Shown here: piece after piece, positions 6,601-9,103 of the stretch | Layout: each line of letters starts with the position of its first letter | How positions within the stretch are numbered: the first letter of the stretch is position 1 | Translations under genes and position numbers: made by a program | Notes under the pieces: generated by a model | The model's database searches: none | What the model was told of the DNA's origin: nothing | What the model saw: only the letters and a program-made list of their open reading frames with translations | Source of the DNA: Frankiales bacterium | GTDB taxonomy: Bacteria > Actinomycetota > Actinomycetes > Mycobacteriales > SCTD01 | Length of the DNA: 9,103 nt | Direction: 5' to 3' | Assembly: GCA_025965495.1 (NCBI GenBank) | Contig: JAOPWW010000363.1 | Span: 1-9,103, forward strand

Positions 6601-8683
6601 TGTCGAGGACGTGGGTGGCGGTCGCCGGCGCGGAGGTGTTGCCGTACGCGTCGACGGCGACCGCCTCCAGCGTCCAGGTGCCCTGCGCGGCCGCGCTGAG
6701 CGGCGCGGTGTAGGTCGGACCGCAGGCGGTGGGGGCGAAGGACGTGCCCGGCCCGGTGAGGGTGCACAGCCCGGTGGCGTCGGCGTCCAGGCCGACGGTC
6801 CAGGAGGGGTCGCGGCGGCTGCCCGGCGAGGTCTGGCCCGCCGTGAGCGTCGGAGTCGCGGGAGCGGTGACGTCCAGGGCGACCGCCGCGCTCGTGCCGG
6901 TGCTCGTCCCCCCGGGACCGGTGAGGTCGACCGTCAGGCGGTAGTCGCCCGAGGCCCGGGGCAGCGGCGTCCGGGCGGAGCCGGGCGTGCAGGAGACCGT
7001 GGTGGCGACCGAGCCGGGAGGGCCGACCAGCGTGCACGCGGCGGTGACACCTTCGGCCTGGGACCAGGTCCAGAGCACGTCGCGGTCACCGGTCGGGGTC
7101 GCGTGCGTCGTGGTGACCACCGGCACGTCGGGGGCGGGCAGGTCCAGGACGTACGGCGCGGACGTGCCGGCCTCGCTCGGTCCGCGGGCCGGCGTCGTGA
7201 CGACGACGCTCAGCGTGTAGCTGCCCTCGCGCTCGGGCAGCAGGACGCTGGTCGGGCTGGTGCACACCGCCCCCGGGTCGGTGACGCCCGGACCGGTCAG
7301 GGTGCAACGCGCCGTGCCGGTGTCCGGCCAGCTCCAGACGACGCTGCGGCCGGCCGCGGACACCAGGGTGACGGTCGGTCCGGCGGGCGGGGGCAGCGTC
7401 AGCGCGTAGGCGGTGCTGGACCCGGCCGCAGCGGTCCCGCCCGGACCGGTCAGGGCGACCTGCAGGCTGTAGTCGCCGTTCACCGCCGGCAGCCGGGTCG
7501 TGACCGGGCCGGCGGCCGGGCAGGTCAGCGCCTGCGACAGGCCCGGCCCCACGACGGTGCACGCCGCCGACGTCGCGGTGTCGGGGTCCCAGTCCCAGGT
7601 GACGGTCTGCGGGTCGGTCGAGGAGACGGCGGTGCTGACCGTCGGCACGACGGGCGGCGGCAGGTCGAGGACGTAGGAGGCGTAGCCCGAGGACGTCCCG
7701 CCCGACGTCGTGACGACGACGTCGAGCCGGTAGCTGCCCTCGACGGCCGGCAGGCGCCGGGCCTGGCCGGGGCTGCACGGGGAGGCGGTCCCGGCCAGGC
7801 CCGGCCCGGTCAGGGTGCAGCTGCTGGAGCCGCCCTGCGCGTCCCAGGTCCAGGTGACGTCCTGCGGATCGCTGCCGGCCGACACCGTCACGCCTGGGGC
7901 GGTCGGGTCGGGCAGGTCCAGCGTGTAGGTGCCGGTGCCGCTGACCGTCCCCGCGCCGTTCGTGAGCCCGACGGTGAGGGAGTAGGCGCCCTCGACGAGC
8001 GGGACCTCGGTGGTCGTGCCGGAGGCGCAGGTCGACGGGGCGGGCATGCCGGACCAGGTGCAGGTCGGGGTCTCGCCCTGCGCGTCGAACGTCCAGGTCA
8101 GGGTCGTCCCGCTGCGCGTCGCCGTCGGCGCGGGAGCGGTCAGCGGCGGTTCAGTCAGGGTGTAGGAGGTCGTGCTGGTGCCGCTGCTCGACAGGCCGCC
8201 GACGGTGACGGTGACCCGCACCCGGTAGGTCCCGTTCGTCCTCGGGACGGCGACCCGGCCGGTCCCGCCGGTGCACTCCTCGGCGTCCTTGACGTACGTC
8301 GTCGACGCGCCGGTGTCCCGGACCAGCGCGCAGGTGGCCGCTCCCGCGTCGTTCGTCCAGGAGAAGGTCAGGTCGCGGGACGTGCTCGTGAGCGTGACGA
8401 CCGGTGCCGGGGGCGGAGTCGGGTCCGGGCTGGCGGTCGGGCTGTCCGTCGGGCCGGCCGTCGCGCGATCGGTGGGGGACGGCGTCGCCGTGGCGCTGTC
8501 GGTCGGGCTGGGGCCCGGGGTCGGCGGGTCGGTCGGGTCGGGCGTCGCCGTGACCGAGGTGGCGCCGAGCACGCTCGCCGACGCCGGGCCTCCCGCGCCC
8601 AGCAGCAGGCTGGTCGCGAGGACCGCGACCAGGGCCGCCAGCGCGGCCGGCAGGTGTCGAGACGTCGGACCCGGCCTGCGCAT
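638..8683 (-). CDS. Giant membrane-anchored surface protein with 27 disulfide-paired Ig-like repeats (2681 aa)
   Basis: Exported, cell-surface, fibre-like protein, probably an adhesin or stalk; no enzymatic domain is visible. Layout: signal peptide 1-36 (hydrophobic core 11-30, cut predicted after ASA); Pro/Thr/Ser/Asp-rich linker about 45-92; 27 Ig-like repeats at 91-2504; Pro/Val-rich spacer 2505-2625; membrane helix 2626-2644; RIDRR stop-transfer; 37-residue cytoplasmic tail. Each repeat has a WxW-type strand, two Cys 11-21 residues apart (15 in eleven repeats), a DGxYxLxVR strand and a YVLDTTAP-type joint. All 54 Cys fall in these pairs. The ATG at 8683 is chosen because GGGAGAA lies eight bases upstream and a signal peptide follows at once. 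The longer in-frame start at 8839 would lie inside tRNA-Ala and add 52 Arg/Pro-rich residues before the signal peptide. DAxGN plus DTTAP repeats occur in many bacterial surface proteins. The function and ligand are unknown. Confidence 0.9.
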   Translation of the reverse strand: MRRPGPTSRHLPAALAALVAVLATSLLLGAGGPASASVLGATSVTATPDPTDPPTPGPSPTDSATATPSPTDRATAGPTDSPTASPDPTPPPAPVVTLTSTSRDLTFSWTNDAGAATCALVRDTGASTTYVKDAEECTGGTGRVAVPRTNGTYRVRVTVTVGGLSSSGTSTTSYTLTEPPLTAPAPTATRSGTTLTWTFDAQGETPTCTWSGMPAPSTCASGTTTEVPLVEGAYSLTVGLTNGAGTVSGTGTYTLDLPDPTAPGVTVSAGSDPQDVTWTWDAQGGSSSCTLTGPGLAGTASPCSPGQARRLPAVEGSYRLDVVVTTSGGTSSGYASYVLDLPPPVVPTVSTAVSSTDPQTVTWDWDPDTATSAACTVVGPGLSQALTCPAAGPVTTRLPAVNGDYSLQVALTGPGGTAAAGSSTAYALTLPPPAGPTVTLVSAAGRSVVWSWPDTGTARCTLTGPGVTDPGAVCTSPTSVLLPEREGSYTLSVVVTTPARGPSEAGTSAPYVLDLPAPDVPVVTTTHATPTGDRDVLWTWSQAEGVTAACTLVGPPGSVATTVSCTPGSARTPLPRASGDYRLTVDLTGPGGTSTGTSAAVALDVTAPATPTLTAGQTSPGSRRDPSWTVGLDADATGLCTLTGPGTSFAPTACGPTYTAPLSAAAQGTWTLEAVAVDAYGNTSAPATATHVLDTVPPDAPVLTARQAAAATTTAPAWDLATDPTGSRVECLVTAAADPTVQVLDPACTTPATMPLVGRPDGTYALSVTSIDAAGNRSPVATATYRLDRTGPSLVVTGPAGPGHTPPTWSWSSSEVPAAATCALVRDGVVGAAVACAGGTFSPVLPADGDYTVQVRLEDALGNATTSTYAGTYAYDATAPGLPVVTGPTVRSTQTSVTWTWTGTGTPTCALVRDTVAAPVTCTGNSYDASLPGSGTYALQVTLTDPAGNSSGTASSALYEVDVTAPDAPVVTVPATGTSRAPVFTVTAEAGARLECALDPPGRTALSSPCTAPYTADLRTAVDGAWTLRVRAVDSLGNTGPYAAATYLLDTAPPGAPVVTGPSGLGNDAAPRWSWPVVGGTTAECRLLPGGAFAPCSGGTFSPALPGDGTYTAEVRLTDAAGNTGDAGTSAAYTYDGTRPAPAAVSGPTGTGRIASAVWTFSGEGTARCRLVAAGVAGAWSGCTGAYATTLPSDGTYQLEVELTDAAGNTSTSLSAPYLLDTSAPGAPSVLGPTGPSKQPSVTWTVAGEPGASVECRLVGPDATDWSACGSTVARTLSGDGTHVLQARMVDAAGNTGPAGSSPGYLLDRTAPMAPAVDGPTGPSTSASPSWSFVLPADVTAECATSRDGVVVQDWAACGSTVGRDLSGQADGAYVLSVRLTDLALNTGPAGRSVPYVLDRTAPVAPSVTGPAGPSRDPAPGIAFTGEAGATASCRVLRVGGPAGSFAPCTSPWTAALDTDGTWTAEVRLTDAAGNVGPAGSSAGWVLDTVAPAAPQLSAPTSPGRDAEPTWSVVAEEGATLECRLTAPAGTVPGWTPCAFPYDTTLTAEGTYVLEVRATDAAGGVSPPGRATYVLDTTAPLAPLVVAPPSPSRDRAPSFSFGTSGDDVASCRVTRGSTVVQDWQPCSSPAVVDLADLPDGAYTLAVRVTDLAGNTGPTSTTVHVLDTTPPARPVLTDVPASPNPSHRPRFSFTAEADATTTCRVRRPDSVVVFDGGCTSPFTADLTGLPDGSYRVAVRATDRAGGTSDPAVATYVLDATAPEAAVVTAPASPGTGRTPTWTVVSPTPAECRLTRGTVVLADWRTCDGHYTADLGTAPDGTYVLSVRVPDAAGNVSSVSTSRYVLDTVGAAPATVTAPPSPSSTRTPTWVLASAEDGVTAQCEVLAGTVVRQAYAPCAVSVQGEPFPVDLTGADDGTYVLVVRLTDAAGNAGTEQRSPYVLDTVAPSAVRVAAPGSPAPDTTPTWLIAADAGTTLECRLTTAGPTAGSTAVVQDWAPCTTSYTADLTGRPSASYTLTVRAVDAAGNAGRDVTSVYTLDRTAPPAPGAVVGPTGPSTDRSPRWSFVLEPGSTATCVVARGSTVVRTGPCPNPFTLDLAGAPDGSYTLTVRAVDRAGNPGPARQVSYVLDTTPPAAPTATLVPGSPSSSTAPTWAWTVPDGATSQCRTTAAGAVLLDWAACTSPWTAALAGSPDGVYGVSVRAVDAAGNASGALTGDYRLDRAAGLLAGFEALPPAVGSDRTPTWRLQVEPGEALQCRLSGPDGVPGAWAPCGTARAGGAQGLVDDGSYTADLTGRHDGAYALEVRSVRATGEPGPASRATYVLDTTRPAPAVLASGPDGGTGNDPSLAWAWDADEATPVQCRVLRDGAVLGAGWATCGRSLLLDLEGQPDGTWVLELRTRDAAGNLGDVERGSYRYDTTAPAGVVFTGRPVLAVGGRSLSWTFEQPADAAVLCTVVLAGQPLANQQACTNGFVIPVTGPGTYVLSAEVHDAAGNAGPVRRSSWLVTAAVAPPRVVDERPTPSQPDPRPAADPARPDVVVPTVARQGPVLPGGPGTVVAVGPSLVRTAQRTPVLVPGAGDSGPARAVERAVQAVRRAMPDRIALPSAAQVPQALGRVLGDTFTRAAKQPTVPLAVLAVVVAFLLVQGRIDRRDPKLASAPVEAEPELEFGPVLRAPGLAGGATA
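641..1171 (-). other. C-terminal spacer, membrane anchor and cytoplasmic tail of the giant protein
   Basis: Residues 2505-2681 contain no Ig repeat and no cysteine. First comes a Pro/Arg/Val-rich spacer (2505-2580). An amphipathic-looking stretch follows (AVERAVQAVRRAMPDRI, 2583-2599, and further to about 2620). The single membrane helix PTVPLAVLAVVVAFLLVQG (2626-2644, bases 808-752) is followed by RIDRRDPKLASAPVEAEPEL and a short end. There is no LPXTG sortase signal, so anchoring is by the membrane helix with a cytoplasmic tail. The RIDRRDPKL-type juxtamembrane block resembles tails I have seen on other actinobacterial repeat proteins, but I cannot verify that here. Confidence 0.8.
651..656 (-). 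promoter_or_regulatory. Ribosome binding site of the membrane sensor-like gene, inside the giant gene
   Basis: The minus strand reads AGGAGG, a full Shine-Dalgarno match, nine bases before the GTG at 641. It lies within the last codons of the giant gene (…LAGGATA, stop). It fixes the start of the downstream gene and supports translational coupling across the GTGA overlap. Confidence 0.8.
4259..4294 (-). repeat. 36-bp perfect direct repeat, copy in Ig repeat 16
   Basis: This stretch is identical base for base to 5315-5350. It encodes TAEVRLTDAAGN (residues 1464-1475). The two copies are 1056 bp apart, exactly 352 codons, in repeats 16 and 12. The identity stops at both ends at synonymous or neighbouring codons. 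Confidence 0.9.
5315..5350 (-). repeat. 36-bp perfect direct repeat, copy in Ig repeat 12
   Basis: Partner of 4259-4294, also encoding TAEVRLTDAAGN, in the strand and turn just before the domain joint of repeat 12. This is a long perfect match for a repeat array that is otherwise well diverged. Confidence 0.9.
6869..8413 (-). repeat. Ig-like repeats 1-6 (N-terminal, DAxGN-less subfamily)
   Basis: Six protein repeats at residues 91-176, 177-257, 258-341, 342-430, 431-515 and 516-605. They share WxW before the first Cys and mostly CTLxGPG after it, then a second Cys 11-19 residues on. The next strand is EG/GDYxLxV, followed by a Gly/Ser/Thr-rich turn such as LTGPGGTxxxG where repeats 8-27 mostly have DxAGN. 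Most joints read LDLPxP rather than LDTTAP. This is a distinct subfamily placed at the end farthest from the membrane. Confidence 0.85.
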
Positions 8684-8692
8684 GCGGTGCGT

Positions 8693-8698
8693 TCTCCC
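8693..8698 (-). promoter_or_regulatory. Ribosome binding site of the giant gene
   Basis: The minus strand reads GTGGGAGAACGCACCGC before the ATG at 8683. GGGAG(AA) is a partial anti-16S match with an 8-10 base spacer. It is the reason for placing the start here rather than at an upstream in-frame codon. Confidence 0.6.
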
Positions 8699-8703
8699 AC
8701 GAC

Positions 8704-8744
8704 GAGCACGCCCAGCGCGTCCCGGTGCTCCGGGGCGTCCCCCG
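8704..8744 (-). other. Two adjacent hairpins in the predicted leader of the giant gene
   Basis: On the minus strand CGGGG-GACG-CCCCG (8744-8731) is followed directly by GAGCAC…GTGCTC (8730-8704, 15-base loop), ending five bases before the ribosome binding site. The 8-base direct repeat AGCACCGG (8753-8746 and 8729-8722) overlaps them. They could affect translation initiation or be chance pairing in GC-rich DNA. Confidence 0.3.
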
Positions 8745-8768
8745 ACCGGTGCTGTGCGTGGGGGAGGT

Positions 8769-8795
8769 CTCGGCCGGGGACTGGCCCGTCTTGAG
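8769..8795 (-). promoter_or_regulatory. Candidate FliA/WhiG-type (sigma-28 family) promoter for the giant gene
   Basis: The minus strand reads CTCAAG (8795-8790), then 15 bases, then GCCGAGAC (8774-8767). Counted as CTCA-N17-GCCGAG, this fits the sigma-28 pattern TAAA-N14-16-GCCGATAA and the actinobacterial form CTCA-N15-17-GCCGAA with one mismatch in the -10 core. The predicted start of transcription, near 8760, would leave a leader of about 75 bases. The location, just after tRNA-Ala and before the gene, is right. A single site in GC-rich DNA can occur by chance. Confidence 0.5.
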
Positions 8796-8808
8796 GGTTG
8801 TCGATGGT

Positions 8809-8826
8809 CCGTCCGGTGACGGACGG
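8809..8826 (-). terminator. Hairpin directly after tRNA-Ala; possible terminator or processing signal
   Basis: CCGTCC-GTCACC-GGACGG forms a 6-bp perfect stem with a 6-base loop, starting two bases after the CCA end of tRNA-Ala. No T-run follows, which is common for actinobacterial hairpin terminators but leaves the call weak. Confidence 0.35.
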
Positions 8827-8827
8827 G

Positions 8828-8903
8828 TGGTGGAGCCACGGGGACTCGAACCCCGAACCCCCGCCTTGCAAAGGCGGTGCTCTGCCAGTTGAGCTATGGC
8901 CCC
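8828..8903 (-). tRNA. tRNA-Ala (anticodon UGC), CCA end encoded
   Basis: The sequence folds as a full cloverleaf. The acceptor pairs GGGGCCA with TGGCTCC, including the G3:U70 wobble that marks alanine tRNAs; the D arm is GCTC/GAGC. The anticodon stem is CCGCC/GGCGG with loop TTTGCAA (anticodon TGC at 8870-8868), the variable loop is GGGTT, and the T arm is CGGGG-TTCGAGT-CCCCG. The discriminator base is A, followed by an encoded CCA (8830-8828). It reads GCA and, by wobble, other Ala codons. It sits 45 bases after the DLW-39 micropeptide gene and may be co-transcribed with it, since no clear promoter is visible in between. Confidence 0.97.
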
Positions 8904-8906
8904 CGG

Positions 8907-8922
8907 CGGGGGTCGGACCCCG
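8907..8922 (-). other. GC hairpin between the micropeptide gene and tRNA-Ala
   Basis: CGGGGT-CCG-ACCCC(C)G pairs as a short stem (5 bp plus one pair across a bulge) just before the 5' end of the tRNA. It may be a weak terminator for the micropeptide gene or part of the tRNA precursor leader. It has no T-run. Confidence 0.3.
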
Positions 8923-8948
8923 TCAGGTCTGGTGCGGTGCGCCCGGAC

Positions 8949-9077
8949 TCAGCGCAGGTCGGGTGCCGAGGTGGCCTCGTGCCAGAGGTCCTGCTCGGCC
9001 TTGGCGGAGGCGCTGCGACGCCGGAACACGGCCGCGACGACCCCCAGCAGGACCAGCAGCAGGGCGGGACGGCGCAC
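8949..9077 (-). CDS. DLW-39 family micropeptide (42 aa)
   Basis: A very small single-pass membrane protein, too short for most gene finders. It has a basic start (VRRP), one hydrophobic segment (ALLLVLLGVVAAVF, residues 5-18), an RRR stop-transfer and the signature AEQDLWHEAT with the DLW triplet (30-32), ending SAPDLR. Length and motif match the actinobacterial DLW-39 family (about 39-43 residues), whose function is unknown and which is usually found by tRNA-Ala near gyrA. The GTG at 9077 is chosen because GGAG lies five bases upstream and the length then fits the family; no other in-frame start exists between there and the window edge. The stop is 45 bases before tRNA-Ala. Confidence 0.85.
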   Translation of the reverse strand: MRRPALLLVLLGVVAAVFRRRSASAKAEQDLWHEATSAPDLR

Positions 9078-9103
9078 GGGGACTCCGATCGCGGGACGGG
9101 CGC

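Larger units (their letters stand above)
1172..6868 (-). repeat. Ig-like repeats 7-27 (DAxGN subfamily)
   Basis: Twenty-one repeats starting at residues 606, 696, 790, 878, 964, 1052, 1138, 1223, 1310, 1401, 1490, 1578, 1668, 1759, 1847, 1943, 2039, 2129, 2220, 2324 and 2417, ending at 2504. The typical pattern is TAPxAPxVxGPxGPS…PxWxF…ECRL…W.PC.SP…DL…DGxYxLxVRxxDAAGNxGP…YVLDT. Every repeat keeps exactly two Cys. Repeat 25 lacks the TAP start and the DAAGN turn and carries an insertion (104 residues). Repeat 27 ends in SSWLVT instead of a YVLDT joint, marking the end of the array. These are diverged tandem copies at the protein level, not a DNA satellite. Confidence 0.88.

Noticed and set aside
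638..8683. Calling the repeat array a DNA tandem repeat or CRISPR-like array
   Set aside because: The units are 81-104 codons, keep the reading frame and are strongly diverged in DNA. Only short identical stretches such as the 36-bp pair remain, so it is a protein-domain array.
8704..8760. Possible c-di-GMP (GEMM-I) riboswitch in the leader of the giant gene
   Set aside because: CACGCACAG (8760-8752) and GGGACGC (8741-8735) resemble pieces of the motif, and the biology would be attractive. However, the GCAAACC and ACGCAAAGCC core elements and the second-stem tetraloop receptor are missing.
1223..8794. A 2523-codon open frame on the plus strand, antisense to the giant gene
   Set aside because: Its codons are the exact reverse complements of the giant gene's codons, so it stays open because that gene never uses TTA, CTA or TCA, all rare in GC-rich actinobacteria. 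Its translation is low-complexity Arg/Gly/Ala with no domain, while the minus strand gives a signal peptide, ordered repeats and a membrane anchor.
8684..8839. Longer start of the giant protein at 8839
   Set aside because: It begins inside the 3' end of tRNA-Ala, adds 52 Arg/Pro-rich residues before a perfect signal peptide, and lacks a ribosome binding site. The ATG at 8683 has one.
8828..8903. tRNA 3' end as an attachment site of an integrated element
   Set aside because: No second copy of the tRNA 3' end, integrase or excisionase is visible in the window.

Overview
The window is very GC-rich with actinobacterial codon use. It carries a DLW-39 family micropeptide beside a tRNA-Ala(UGC), a pairing typical of the gyrA/tRNA-Ile/tRNA-Ala neighbourhood of Actinomycetota chromosomes. 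I infer a filamentous or motile actinomycete (for example Kineosporiales, Kineococcales, Geodermatophilales or Micromonosporales). I cannot fix the genus. gyrA and tRNA-Ile probably lie just beyond position 9103, so the locus may be near the replication origin.

Every supported gene is on the minus strand. In transcription order they are: the DLW-39 micropeptide (9077-8949); tRNA-Ala with an encoded CCA end (8903-8828), with small hairpins on both sides; a 144-bp intergenic region (8827-8684) holding a FliA/WhiG-like promoter candidate, two possible leader hairpins and a ribosome binding site; one giant gene (8683-638) that fills almost 90% of the window; and the first 213 codons of a membrane sensor-like gene (641 to beyond position 1).

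The giant gene encodes 2681 residues. These are a cleavable signal peptide, a Pro/Thr/Ser linker, 27 tandem Ig-like domains of 81-104 residues, a Pro/Val-rich spacer, one C-terminal membrane helix and a 37-residue cytoplasmic tail. Each of the 27 domains has exactly two cysteines, and there is no cysteine anywhere else. The product is predicted to be a long, disulfide-stapled fibre anchored in the cytoplasmic membrane.

The next gene starts inside the giant gene's stop codon (GTGA overlap), with a perfect AGGAGG inside the giant gene. The two are therefore almost certainly translated together. That gene begins with about six membrane helices followed by a charged linker helix, the usual front end of a GGDEF, HD-GYP or histidine-kinase signalling protein. 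Together they look like a two-gene surface-fibre plus membrane-signalling unit, possibly under motility or development sigma-factor control. This is the candidate undescribed system in the window. The family assignments come from reading motifs, not from a database search.
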